Assembly (NCBI RefSeq): GCF_021134715.1
Contig: NC_060024.1
Coordinates: forward strand, 1,488,001-1,552,000
Origin: Daphnia pulex
Taxonomy: Eukaryota; Arthropoda; Branchiopoda; Diplostraca; Daphniidae
Reading direction: 5' to 3'
Length of the DNA stretch: 64,000 bases
The notes beneath the pieces are model-generated. The model saw nothing but the letters and a program-made list of their open reading frames with translations. It was not told the origin of the DNA and searched no databases. Of this stretch, positions 1 to 11,056 are shown piece by piece. The stretch's first letter is position 1. Each line of letters opens with the position of its first letter. Both the position numbers and the translations under genes were made by a program.

Positions 1-605
1 TACATGAAATTAAAACATTATATTTTCTTGAAGTGTATTATACTGTAGTCATCTTCAATTTTTTCCAAAGCTATAAGACTGTAACTTTATGAACAGCTGA
101 ATTTAAAAAAAAGACACCCATAAAAAAGAATAAAAGTAGGGGTAAATCTGCACAAGCAGGGTTTACAGCTGTACAAAGCTAGCTGAACAAGCATGGATAA
201 GCTTGAGAAATCCATATTTTATATTTTTCTGATGCTTACAATATAAATAACGCACTCCCCTATGGAATATAGCATTTTGCCAGAATCTCGGCTAGAGTAA
301 TTTGCTGAGCTTTTGGTTTTGGTTTGGTTTTGGTTGTTTGGGCTGAACTTTTTCAGTGGCATGCTACCAGAAGATCAAGTGGCTTCAATGCTAATCTATA
401 TGAATTACATATCAGAAACAGTCGCAGTGCGTATGTTGCACTTTTCAATTACATTGATTTATGAAACGACTTAAATTGCCTGCAGATCGTTGATGCGTAG
501 ACAAGTCAGTGTTGAACCAACCATTTTACCTTGCAAAAGCGTTTAGGCTCGCTAGAAAAAGACTCGCTCTGGATTACGTACTTTATAAGAATCCCTTTTG
601 AGTTT
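1..605. other. Non-coding stretch
   Basis: AT-rich sequence with no convincing coding frame, repeat pair or RNA gene. The only local oddity is a short run of GGTTTTG-type repetition near 310-335. Confidence 0.5.
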
Positions 606-643
606 GAAGTGATCCCACCGCAGTGAAGTGATCCCACCGCAGT
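606..643. repeat. 19-bp tandem duplication
   Basis: The unit GAAGTGATCCCACCGCAGT occurs twice back to back (606-624 and 625-643), directly upstream of the BEL/Pao integrase fragment. It is probably a small slippage duplication inside the retroelement remnant. Confidence 0.85.
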
Positions 644-644
644 C

Positions 645-887
645 CACGCTCTTACCCCAAATCATTTTCTACAGGGACGGCCTAATATCCAACTGCACGC
701 CGACTTTGACGCCCAACCGCAGTTGCTCAGCAACCGGCGGTGGATGGACGCACAGGAAATCGTCAACCACGTTTGGAACCGCTGAATGCGAGAGTATCTC
801 CTGACTCTAATTGAACGGACAAAATGGCTCCGCCCTCGGCGAAACTTAGCTGTCGGAGATGTCGTCCTCATGGAAATGACCAATTAG
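645..887 (+). pseudogene. BEL/Pao-type integrase C-terminal fragment
   Basis: A single frame of about 80 codons carries the pattern typical of the end of BEL/Pao polyproteins: ALTPNHFL.GRP, a run NRRWMDAQEIVNHVWNR, then LREYL-like and LRPRRNLAVGDVVL. These belong to the C-terminal part of the integrase region that precedes the 3' LTR in intact elements. The frame has an internal TGA at 783-785 and ends with TAG at 885-887. No LTR or upstream polymerase sequence adjoins it, so this is an isolated dead fragment. The motif order is seen directly; the family assignment rests on known BEL/Pao integrase tails. Confidence 0.75.
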
Positions 888-1284
888 CAAAAATCCGAAA
901 CTTGCTCAATTTTGGGAAAATTTCGGATTTTCGCTGATTGGTTTCGATGCGATTTTACCCTTTTTTTTAATTAGAATGCAAAAATGGGTGAAAATACGTC
1001 TAAAAATTAAATTTTTGCACGAAAAAAACATTTAAAACATTTTTAAAACATTTTTCGCTTGTTGCGTTTTGGTTTTTTCGAAAATTTCGAAACTTTCGTC
1101 TTCCAAAATTTCGTCTTCGAAAATATGAATTTTTTGCATTCACTGCCTCTTTAACACCATTAAAATTTCCTCTTTTTCTAATTTTTTTTTCTTATATTGT
1201 TCCATTACAAAAACTGACATTTCTGTAGCGTTTAAATAGAACAGACGACGGATGGCTCTTAATATTTGAGTTTTCGTGGTTAAA
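888..1284. other. Non-coding stretch upstream of gene 1285-2164
   Basis: Very AT-rich, with repeated AAATTTCG/CGAAAATTT words around 900-1130. It probably holds the promoter and 5' UTR of the downstream gene, but I see no clear TATA box or initiator. Confidence 0.4.
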
Positions 1285-2164
1285 ATGGCTGGCGTTACAC
1301 AAAACTGGAAAACCTCACCACCCGGCCCCGCTCATGCAAAACTCATACAACTGTTCAAGGATAAAAAAGTTAAAAAAGAAGATACTGCCGCAAAATTTTG
1401 GAAAACTGATCCCGAATGGGCGAGTTTTAGTCTCGCCATCTTCAGGGGATACTTTAATAAGCAAAAACATGCTAATGGTCTTACATGTAAGTTTTTATTT
1501 GTAAGATTAAAAAATTGTGCACATCTTGATCAATTGAACGTTTATTTTAGTTTCAAATGAAGTTGAAGATGATTCTCTTTGTGCAAGTGGTCCCTCTGGA
1601 TCGTCAAAGCGACTAAGATCGTCAACTCTCATTAATGACACTGAAGAGAAGGATTTAGAGGGCCGAGACTCGCAAATTGTTCATCACAATCAGCCTGCAC
1701 TTGTCACCGTGTACAAAGACCCTGAAACACAGCAAGAGAAGGTCTTCATTCTTATATCTCTACCAGGAAGCTCAGTAGAGTCAGAATTCTCTTTGGCTGG
1801 CAACGGCCCTAGTTCTTCAACAGCCATTATAAAATATTATTGCCCCCCTGTGATGTTCGACATTGATTCTTTGTTTGCTAAATTTAATATAAGAAATGAA
1901 AAAATCTCCCCAATGCACCCCAAAATAATTGCATTGAAAACTGAATTAGAAAACAACAGTGATTCGGTAGATGCTATTCCTCAAGCAGTTATTGAGATTC
2001 CTCTTCCCATCCCAGTCCAGACGGCTATAGATTCGTACAAATTTGTTGGTGGTAAAAAGCCTGATGGGAGTATCTTTGTGATTGCAGATCTCAATGCGTA
2101 CCAAAATTCTTACACTGTTAAAATCTTTCTCAAAATGTTCAGCGGAGTATTTCGGGGAAACTAA
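1285..2164 (+). CDS. Two-exon gene, unrecognised protein of 271 residues
   Basis: Exon 1 (1285-1486) and exon 2 (1551-2164) join across a 64-bp intron with a GTAAGT donor and a TTTTAG acceptor, keeping one open frame of 271 codons with no stop. The first ATG is at 1285; a GTG nine bases upstream is in frame but unlikely as a start. The N-terminal 65 residues are basic and compact (SPPGPAHAKL, KVKKEDTAAKFW, FSLAIFRGYFN). Residues about 67-120 are acidic and Ser-rich, with a KRLR basic patch. The C-terminal half is hydrophobic/beta-rich (EKVFILISLPGSSVESEF) and ends FRGN. I do not recognise a named domain. The intact frame and clean intron suggest a real gene, possibly in a lineage-specific multicopy family. 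A transposon-encoded accessory protein is the alternative. Confidence 0.7.
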
Positions 2165-3073
2165 TATCAAATGACATTTAAATAATCCTATTAATTGTCT
2201 AATATTAGGTTATAGAGCCATAATTTCGCAAATAATTTTGAAAGTTCGTGTTAGGGTAATGTCCTTGTAATACAAATCGGATAGAAAGAAAAGTTTTGCA
2301 ACCCAACAGAAAACGATTACTTCGACATGAAGCTCCAATAGAAACTCGTTTCTGAGATACAAAAAGCGCGTTTTGCCTCCTTCAAGAAAGCAAAGAATTT
2401 GATAGCTAAGATTACACCAATCAAATTGAAAATCCTAATTCGAAAGTAATCCATCATTAATCCTATAGAATTTAATGTTGAGCGTACAGACCGGAGCTTT
2501 GATTTTTATGCTGGTAAAATTCCAAAAAAGGAAACATTAGAGAACCTCTCTCTTCAACAGTGCAAGCCCGAATACGGAATACCACTGCCGTTCAGTGTTC
2601 TTTAACGTCAGCGGCCATCTTCCGGACGATAATGGGTTCCTGAACACAAACACAACACCCCAAGGGCTTTATCTTAAAGCCGATTTTCTTCCCTTTCTCT
2701 TTTTAGGCCCCACCCTAGTTATGCCACGGGAACTTGTTTATCGTCTAGTGGTGATGGTGGCGATACTAAAATTACTTTAAAAAGTCAGCAGTTTTTTCTG
2801 AGTTTAATCCAAATTACCTTTCTTGTGTTTGCTTAAATAAAAGTGATACTATGCTGATAAAATTATTTAGTTTTGCAATTTTGTATTGATATTTTCAGCA
2901 CGACTTATAGGGCTGTTCGACATCTTTTTTGACATTTGTTGCCATCGTAGAAACGCAGCATTCGAGTCAAGATGATGTCTGCTACAATATCCCGCCCCGC
3001 CTTGTCTTACTTTGTCCGACGTCATCTGACCTTCATCAATTGTTCAGACAAAGTCCACCAAGGCTTAATAATA
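2165..3073. other. Non-coding stretch
   Basis: No supported gene. A 61-codon ORF at 2595-2780 lacks splice context or motifs and is treated as chance. Confidence 0.4.
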
Positions 3074-3130
3074 CTACTAGAACACTGATTAACGTAATCG
3101 ACATCACTTTGGCTGGGAGACGGGTGGAAC
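3074..3130. repeat. Diverged direct repeat, copy 1
   Basis: About 57 bp beginning ACTACTAGAACACTGATTAA matches 3448-3505 in the same orientation with scattered substitutions. Common words are ACTACTAGAAC, CTGAT.AACGT.ATCGACAT and ACTTTGGCT.GGAG. No TIRs or target duplications were seen. Confidence 0.7.
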
Positions 3131-3447
3131 GTTAGAGATGAAAATGTAGTTGCCGGTAATGGAGGCCGTCGATGTTGTGGATCAGCTTCATTCAACTCTC
3201 CTGTGCAGAAGATAGTATACCTGACATTAATGCCCTGCATAAAATTGCTTTGATTCAATTAAAGGCTTACCTTCACTCAAACGTTACTGATTACCATGGT
3301 TGTGTTGAGAATCGCTGATGCGTAGCACATCCTCTCAGCAGTTTAATCCCAAAGATGACTCCTGAGTATCTGCAGTGGCCCCGGTTAAGTTTCAATAGTA
3401 AAAACATTAATGGTGACTAAAATTTTAAATAATTAATGAAAGAACAC

Positions 3448-3505
3448 TACTAGAACGCTGATGAACGTGATCGACATAACTTTGGCTAGGAGGAGGGGTA
3501 CTGTA
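3448..3505. repeat. Diverged direct repeat, copy 2
   Basis: Partner of 3074-3130, beginning ACTACTAGAACGCTGATGAA. The 320 bp between the copies shows no coding signal. Confidence 0.7.
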
Positions 3506-4389
3506 TCGAGATACATCTCGAGGCTATGACCTGTCTTGAATTTTTCTACCGTATTAAAATAAAGAAGAGAGAATGATTATTTTCTAAGGTCTCAAAAACT
3601 TCTATGGATATGATAGTTCTCTTTTAAAGCTGAGATGTATATCCTTATATATTGCCTTTTTATTAAAAAAAAGTAATATCTAACGACGTAAACGATTTGA
3701 TTGGTCAAAAAACACGATTCATATTTATTGGTTTTCAATGTTTATAGTGTCCAGAATTGATAGACCCTGATTCAGTTGCTATCTCTCATCAAATATTTCT
3801 TAGAAAATTAGCATCGCTTTCCAACAAATCATCATTAAGCGTTATCAGCACCTGCTCTTGAGTTCTTCCAATTTGCCCATTCCTGTCAATTTGTATATTG
3901 CCAGGCTTTTTTATTTTGCCAGTTTTACGTAAGTAATTCATTGTTAAATGAAATTGATTGATTTTTTAAAAATCCTTTAAACTTGTACTTTTCTTTTCCT
4001 ACGCTACAGCTTGCAGACTCAGCAGCCGAGTATTCACGCTAACTGGGACTTCAAAAAGCCAAACGTTAACCAAAAGACTAAAATCTCTGCGACGACGAGG
4101 TCATCCCTTAATTACGTCACTCATGAAAACTAACACCTGACGTTTTGTTAGTTAGTTCATTGGGCCGATATTTCCTCCCATTTTCAATTATATAAAAACT
4201 TGATAAACTTGTCAGAATTTTGCCCTCATCTCCAATTTTATATAGGCTCTTATTTGCGGCATCGGCTTGATGTGCAACGTCCCATTTCCTTACGACCTGA
4301 TAATATGCTCATGACCTTGGTGGGACACTTAGCGCCACCTCTTCATCGGATTGATCATTGCCAATGATCAATACCAATGATTCATTGGT
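3506..4389. other. Non-coding stretch
   Basis: No gene, RNA or repeat pair was identified. The sequence is AT-rich with several long A/T runs. Confidence 0.4.
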
Positions 4390-4399
4390 ATGACATGCG

Positions 4400-4970
4400 C
4401 CCCATCCCTTTTTTTAGAGACTAACGTTCACGTTTTTTTATGCACAGAACCCGGATGCGATCCAGCAAAGAATCAAGATCCGATTCTTTGTGAGAATTTC
4501 TCTGTTTTTGGCGATGCCTACTCTCTGTGTGGCCAATTTGTCATTAGATTGGTATGTCGTACACGATTAATTGTCCCAAACCATTTTTATTTCATTTGGG
4601 GCCTCCAGTTACCTTTTGTTATCCGCAGATGTCATCGTTTGCGATTCAGTAAACTTGTAGATACTGATTAGCCACATCTTTGGTAAGGCTACGATCCTAA
4701 TCATCTCGGATGTAATCCAGTTGATAATACGGATACGAGTCTTGATAATGTCTTCAGTATTAAGTGATCAATACTCACTGTGCGGCCAATTAATCATCGG
4801 ATTGGTACTTCGTGCGCATTTTTTCATGTCCGATTTGAACTCATTTTAGAAACTTACTCTAACGTTGTGTTTTCCGCAGATTCCAGATGCGATCCATCAG
4901 AACATCGTATCCTAATCTTGTTGAGATGTCTTGAAAATTTTGGTGATCCCTTTTCATCGTAAGGCCCGAC
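4400..4970 (+). repeat. Repeated exon-like units
   Basis: Two clear units and a weaker third share the order: pyrimidine-rich tract, CAG acceptor, a segment containing GATGCGATCCA, then GTG.GGCCAAT and ATTGGTA. Unit 1 runs about 4425-4553 (acceptor before AACCCGGATGCG, possible donor ATTG|GTATGT). Another unit runs about 4860-4965 (acceptor before ATTCCAGATGCG). The GGCCAATTTGTCATTAGATT / GGCCAATTAATCATCGGATT words at about 4531 and 4782 also match. One frame of unit 1 is Cys-containing (PGCDP.KNQDPILCENFSVFGD) and unit 2 is similar (CDPSEHRILILL). It may be a decayed tandem exon duplication; function unknown. Confidence 0.4.
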
Positions 4971-5101
4971 CGTGGTTTTCCGCTTTTGATTATTTGATCG
5001 TTAAACTCAGTTGCCCAATTACAATCCATAAAGAAACCAGGGTATTCGGTTTTATTAATTTATTTATACACAATTATTATTAGATTTTTCTTTTTGACAA
5101 G

Positions 5102-6620
5102 ATGTTTAATTTCAGGAAATGGTTTCCCTTTTCTTTTAGAATTAACCCGTTCGTTCCCAGGAAACGTAGGGTTAGCAAGCGAAAATTGCGAAATCGCTTA
5201 CAACGAATGGTTGACAATGCTCTTTTGAATATCATCAGTGTGACCGATGAACGGTAAAATTCCGAATTACATTCCAGCGCAGATGAAGAAACCGGTTTTG
5301 TAGCTGACGGAGGTCAGTTTAGCTCACGATACCTGACTTGACAGCAGCTCGGAAGAAATCCGCATGGAAAATGTGTCGTTTACCGAAAGTGTTGGATTAG
5401 AATGTGAAGAATACTACCCGGACTCGAGTTACTTCTTACCAATCGAGACCCCTTACGACGAAGATGACGCTTAACATTTGGCTGATCCTTTTGACTTCAC
5501 GGAAGCTGATCACGACGCTTTACTTCTTAAAGAAAAGGAAATTGACAACCCAACCGAACTACGTCAATTTCTGGTGGAATTCTTTTCAAGAACCAAGACA
5601 TCCGGTACCACAGCTACATCGTTTTTTAAAGGAGCAAAGAGGCTTAAAAAGCAGAAAAACGTTTTTGACGCTCTACCACAAGACTCCCGTACACGTTTGA
5701 AAATGCCAAGAACTGTCGTCCTCAAAGGAATGGCTAACGGTACATATTACAATTTTGACCTGGAGAAGGGGATTTTTAATAACCTGAAGACAGCCAAACT
5801 TCGTCACTCTTCCTTAAAAATCCTAGTCAACGTGGACGGTCTAACACTGTTGAAAAGCAGTACCACTTTCGTTTTGGCCAATTCTTGGGAAAGTAAGAGG
5901 AAAACACCCACCATTCCGATTGGAGTTTGGTGAAGGCCTAGCAAACCAAAGTGCACACATGAGTTATTGCGCCCATTCGTTGATGAGGCGAAAAAAACTC
6001 AAAGAAGATAGTTTATCCAAGGCGAGCAACACTATACAGTGAAAATATGGGGTTGTACATGTGATTCATCTGCCGGATCATTCATCACCGGGAACAGGGG
6101 ACTTACCGCGCGAAATGCATGCCCAAAATATGCAAAGCAAATGGAGTGTATTACAAGAAGCCCGGCAAGGTGCATGAAAGAGAAACATTCTCGGATATCG
6201 ACGCTCCTCTACGGACTCACGAAGACTTTATCGACAGGACATGTCCGGATTTCCAAGCAATGGAGACAGTTGTGCTGGAGGAATTGGACCTCGACATGGT
6301 GTTGAATTTCCCGCTGAATTAAATACATCACTGCTGTCATGGATTGTTGAGAAAGCTTCTCCTTCATTGGTTAAGCCGAGAAAACGAAACATCGCACAAC
6401 CCACGACGACGTTGCCAAATTTCCGTGCAGACTTGTTCGTTTTCAAAGATCGATCCTTCCGAGTTCGCCGGGCGTCCTCGTTACCTACATGATTTACCAC
6501 GGTTGAAAGCCACGGAATTCCTTCTCTTTCTTTTATAAATTGGCCCATCAGTTCTGAAAGGTGTTGTTCTGAGTGTCTTACATGAAACATTTGCACATTT
6601 TGCACATTTCAGCTAACAAG
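5102..6620 (+). pseudogene. Decayed transposase-domain gene
   Basis: A long degenerate coding region begins at ATG 5102 (MFNFRKWFPFSF, a basic Arg/Lys-rich head) and continues to about 6620. Recognisable blocks in order are: an acidic linker (DSSSEEIRMENVSF), the 5478-5860 segment with KMPRTVVLKGMANGTYYNFD and LKILVNVDGLTLLKSS, YYKKPGKVHERETFSDIDAPL near 6145, a LELDLDMVLNFPL block near 6280, LLRKLLLHWLSRENETS near 6340, and DPSEFAGRPRYLHDLPRLKA near 6450. This block order is that of a transposase-domain protein family common in invertebrate genomes. The frame is broken by stops (for example TAA just before HLADPF) and at least four frameshifts, including one at the expected SFWPILG motif near 5870. 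No TIRs were found. It is a dead transposon gene. Confidence 0.65.
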
Positions 6621-6689
6621 GAGACACATTTTGAATTGTCAACCCCAATGAGCATGGAGATAGTCAGAAGCTTTTCGTTTTTCTCACGA

Positions 6690-7257
6690 AATTTGTGGGA
6701 ACTTCATACGTTGTGAAAACTGTTAAACAGCGATATGGAGAGTTTCTTTGCCATCTACGTGTTTACGGTAATGTGGTTATTAATGTTAATTACAACTAAG
6801 TTTCATAATTTATTTTTTTATATTTAAGAGATGGATACATAATGTATGCCGCAGCTGACAATAAATATACATCAATTTACCAATGTTTTGAAAAGTACAT
6901 CTTCTATCTAAATGAAGAGCAATTCTTCACCTGGTATTATTTATTATTCATTTATTAGTTATTATTGAAATTAATATTTATTAATTTCAATAATTATTCC
7001 CATTAGGAACATTCAACCTTGAAAAAGAAGCAACGACAACAGCAGGCCGCCCAGGAATGAGAGGAGCTTCAACAGGAATTGACCCGTCAGAGGGATGAAG
7101 AGCTGGCAGAAAAATAAAAGCGTCGAGTGGCTCTCGAAGAACGGGAAAGACGTTTGGCCCTGAAAGAGCAGAAACGTCGCGCCACCCTGGAGGACCAATT
7201 AACAACTATATTATCAACTCAACCTACTTTTCCCAAACCAAACTTTTCCCAGACATA
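6690..7257 (+). pseudogene. Decayed exons with a coiled-coil segment
   Basis: Two plausible introns (6768-6828, donor GTAATG; 6934-7006, donor GTATTA, acceptor TTAG) separate short open segments. The middle one reads GYIMYAAADNKYTSIYQCF and onward. The third, from 7007, is rich in Glu/Gln/Arg (LEERERRLALKEQKRRATLE) and looks like a heptad coiled coil, but contains in-frame TGA and TAA codons. The splice phases do not fit, which supports decay. It may be the 3' part of the transposase pseudogene or a different relic. Confidence 0.35.
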
Positions 7258-7477
7258 GTCCCCACCTAAAAATTACTGTTCACTGTGCAGCAGTCAGCCA
7301 TTTGACTTCGGAATTGAATGTGGAATAGTTAAATCATGTTAGTAAAATGCTACGTTCAAGGTGTCCGTGACACACAATTACCTTCATGTACATTACGCAT
7401 TCAATTTTCTTTATAGGTAACGCTCCTTTTGTTGAGATTCGAACCATTACAGAACCACCGAAAAATTAGTGATGGTC

Positions 7478-7815
7478 TTGTACAGCGATTTTCAAACATT
7501 AATGTGAAATTTCTAAAAATATACAAGTTTTGACTAGCAAACTGTTTTATGCTATAGTTACCGTGTTCCTTCAAATGAGCATCAGTAAATAAGGTTCTAG
7601 GTTTGTACCCTGAGTCATACCTTCCGTAGTGAAAGGAAACAATTTTTTCATTGATGCACTCAGCATTTAGTCAATTTTCTTCCTTGTTAGCATCCCATTT
7701 AAGGCACAATTTTAAAAAAGGACGAAGTCCTTCTGGGATGTCGTGTATACAATCAAGTTTTATCTGAAATGAAAAACGAAAATATTTAAAGTTCACACAC
7801 CCTTTATTCCATTAC
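7478..7815. repeat. Dispersed repeat F, copy 1
   Basis: About 330 bp similar to 13135-13456 in the same orientation, with roughly two-thirds or more bases shared by eye. Shared words include GAAATTTCTAAAAAT, TTTATGCTATAGTTA, CTTGTTAGNATCCCATT-like and CACACACCCTTTATTCCA. On the minus strand the 3' portion reads like a short exon after a TTTCAG acceptor (CIHDIPEGLRPFLKLCLKW). It is probably a fragment of a multicopy element. Confidence 0.6.
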
Positions 7816-8692
7816 TTTTCCATATATAATAAAAGAACAAGCTTTTTGGGGGGGAGCTTATTCATGTCACAACGAGAACACGCTGTGATTGGTCAGCCCA
7901 GTCGCCCTTCAAGAGGGTGAAAACCACCGCAGGTTATCACCTCCCTGCTGATGGTCAAAGAGGGGGGTTGCTGCAAAGAGGAAAGGGTGGGGAAGACAAT
8001 GGGGGTAAATAAATCGCGCCAGCAAAATGAAGGTTGGGTACTTGATGCAACGAGTAACCCACTCACAACACAGCTCATAATCGATTATCATGCACTATAT
8101 CGATACTGTTACAACACACCAAATTCAAATTGGCATTTCAAAAATTATGTTGAGAGAATGTGCTTTTTCCTCAGATTTCTACAACAAAAATTTGTAGTTT
8201 TGACATTTGAGGATGTGAAGATTGATTACGCTTTGGAATCTTGAAAGACCATTCTCTTTCATGATTGGTCTACAGCTGTAATGTTAAGAACAAAAGAGAC
8301 CGGTCCCTCGCCATCCACAAAGCGCAGTCAAGTTCTTATTTCCATCATTTCCCAGAACCAGACTGCTTTTTTCATTTATGAGAGGTAAAATTTAAACTGA
8401 CACATTCAAATTAATGAGAAATCCGGAGAAATCATAGAAAATACCTCCATCCAATAAGAATGGGCAGATTGACGACACAATTTAACATCTAAATTAGAAA
8501 ATTATGAATAAAATACATTGATCACTAAAAAATTTAAAAAAGCTACCCTAATTAGACACGTAAAAAACATCATGGGACATCCTAAAAATGTCCACTGTAT
8601 ACATCTATCCCTATCCAATGCAGTTTTATGGGTAAAATTTTTTGGATGAAAATTTCAAAATTCTGTCGACTACACTGTACACACGATATACG
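7816..8692. other. Non-coding stretch
   Basis: No supported gene. ORFs on both strands between 7890 and 8244 overlap each other and lack motifs. Confidence 0.4.
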
Positions 8693-8694
8693 TA

Positions 8695-8903
8695 CAGTAT
8701 CCTAAAAAAAAATCCGAACACAGCTCTTTTTCTAAAGCCCAGTTCAATGTATATTTTTTGTTTTTAACTTTGAAGACTTCATATTATATGTAGAATTAAT
8801 TGTTTTACAAAGTTCATTTATTAGAATTAAGAAAAAAAATGCCGAAATATTTTTTTTAATATAGAAAGAGACCAAGGTGTTCGGATTTTTTTGTAGGATA
8901 CTG
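8695..8903. mobile_element. Tc1/mariner-type MITE, 209 bp
   Basis: The left end CAGTATCCTAAAAAAAAATC and the right end (reverse complement CAGTATCCTACAAAAAAATC) form 27-bp terminal inverted repeats, at 8695-8721 and 8877-8903, with one mismatch. The element is flanked by TA on both sides (8693-8694 and 8904-8905), the Tc1/mariner target duplication. There is no coding capacity inside, so it would need a transposase in trans. The near-identical TIRs suggest a fairly recent insertion. Confidence 0.9.
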
Positions 8904-8905
8904 TA

Positions 8906-9257
8906 CATAGTTGATTCATCCAGGGTGAATAAAATCTCAAAAACTCATCTTGGGTGTCTGTATCTATTCTGCATCCCACGTCGTTCAAATTCTATGCAAA
9001 CTTCTGTTTGCATATATTCTACTTAAATACTTAGTTGAAAACAAGATACATTAAAATTACCACAAAAATTACAATTCTTTTTAACATTTGGCATCGATTG
9101 AGATTCATAAAATTGTGGAGAATAGCCTAGGAAGGTTTGATGATACAGATGTAGTATTATAAGAGAAAAGGGCACAAGCATGTACATAGATTCACGGCAC
9201 AAACTTTACGAGTAAAAGTACGTTTATTAATTATTTTGGCAGTAAACGTTATTACTT
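8906..9257. other. Non-coding stretch
   Basis: Nothing recognised between the MITE and the putative exons at 9258. Confidence 0.4.
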
Positions 9258-9635
9258 TACGCAGAAAAGGGTAACGCCGCTCCATTTGAGTTAACGGAAG
9301 AACATGCACTGTGTTGTGTGATTCTCAATTTAATTGGACCCAGGAACTGAACAATCGGTTCATTGAGAAGATTGATATCTTTCCTTGTCTTAACAGCCAA
9401 AATAGCGAACACTTCAAAGTTTCTTGTAAGAGACTTTCAGAGATTGGGAAACTTTTGGGAAGTGATAAGTAATATAGAAAATTGTAATAGCCAAACTTAA
9501 ACTAATCAAGTTTCTTTTTTATATGTAGACCTGTCCGATGAAATAACAATATTTAAACACTTGAAAGACAGGTATCTGATGAACATTACCGAATCCAAAA
9601 GGGAACATTTTTTTTGTTATATGATTTCCTTTATT
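9258..9635 (+). pseudogene. Two putative decayed exons
   Basis: After an ACGCAG acceptor, two overlapping frames look coding: GNAAPFELTEEHALCCVILN, then in another frame FNWTQELNNRFIEKIDIF and SEHFKVSCKRLSEIGKLLG. A second segment follows an ATGTAG acceptor near 9529 (LSDEITIFKHLKDRYLMNI). The frame change around 9325 and the absence of a start suggest a relic. No family recognised. Confidence 0.25.
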
Positions 9636-10315
9636 CTTTAACCACGTCTTGATACACATAACAATGCATCTTCAGACTTTGTCTTCGAGATAGTAAATGT
9701 TGTAAATGGGGAAAGAAAACAAGAATGAACAGAGGAAAAAACCAGAATGGTTGCTGATGAAAACCAGTAGTCCAAAAAGAAAAAAAATTCTTTATAACCA
9801 CAAAGAATACTATCTGAATCGCGTATGAGATCAGTTTGGACCCGATGTTGGCTTACTTGGATAACGAAGTGGCCTACTCTCTTTGGCACTCAAATATAAT
9901 TTTTTACGTGCTTGATGAAACTCGAGTTTATGTTTTTCTTTTCATTTGAATTCATTTTGATGTAATCATTGAAATAAAAAAACATAAAAAATATTCTGTT
10001 GACTTGAAAACGCTTTCATTGGTAATTTTTTGTATACGTGACATAATTCTATTTTGAAATGATGACTAGTACAGTCTGCATATGGATTAAGTACAACTAC
10101 TCGTGGATTTCCTTTGCACTATTAGTTAAAGTCAATTCAAATTCATCATCATATTTCCAATTATAAGAAAACAGGGCTATTCTGTAGTGTTCCCATCTGT
10201 AGTTCAGAATAAGGGTTTTTTTTTGTGGTGTTTATTGTAAATTGATGTCATCCCTTGTGATTTCCACACAAATGACGTTATTTTTATGATACAAAGTATT
10301 TCTGTTCTCCGTAAT
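9636..10315. other. Non-coding stretch
   Basis: No gene or repeat recognised; AT-rich. Confidence 0.4.
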
Positions 10316-11056
10316 ATTCTCCGTTTCGGCACAAATTGTGTCTTTTTCGGCACTAACTGTGTCCGTTTCGGCACAAAAACAAAAAATTATTTTTCAAGTC
10401 ATCTAGGCAGTGCTTCCACGGCAGAGGCTTGGACTATCCTCCCAAGATTGCCAAATTATCCGAAATTATCCTTTTGCTCAATCGTAATTATCCTAAAATT
10501 ATCCGCTCCTTTTTTTGGTTTTCCGATTTGTATTTAGTTACATTTTACCGTTGCAAGTTAGGTATTAGATATACAATGGCCTTAATCCGCCTTATGCATT
10601 CTTATTTATATTTTCGACTACCTGAACTGTTTCAATATCTGCCATCAGAAGCTGGACTGAGAACAACTTGTTGCTGATTTTCTTTCTCTTCATTACTTGT
10701 TTGGATTTTAGCACTATTAAAGGCTTGAAGCTGGTTGGCACCTACAACACAGGTGACATTTGTGATAGGTTGAAAGTAAGATGAGACCTGCCGTTGTGTC
10801 TTTTGCGAGATTTTCTTGGATTTTTCAACCTAAATCATTCGGTCATATAGGATTTTTGGGGCTGTGCTGAAACAGACAAAAATAGTGCCGAAACGGACAA
10901 AAGTGGCTAAGAAAACATGAACCGAAATACCAATACTTAGGACCACCTCTGGTTGCGGTGCCAAAAATACAATCGCAGTGCCGAAACGGAAAAAATTGGT
11001 GCCGAAACCGCCAAAATTCAAAGTGCCGAAAAAAGTGCCGAAACGGGTGGCAACAG
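10316..11056. mobile_element. Foldback-like element with inverted TTTCGGCAC arrays
   Basis: The left edge (about 10318-10379) has three spaced TTTCGGCAC units. The right edge (about 10850-11056) has at least six units in the opposite orientation (GTGCCGAAA, several as GTGCCGAAACGG). The arrays are irregular, with units every 15-40 bp, so the ends could form imperfect hairpins. The interior includes repeated AAATTATCC words near 10450-10500. This layout, arrays of short repeats in inverted orientation around a unique core, is that of Foldback-type elements. No target duplication or transposase was found. Isolated similar words occur at 36955-37030. Confidence 0.55.
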
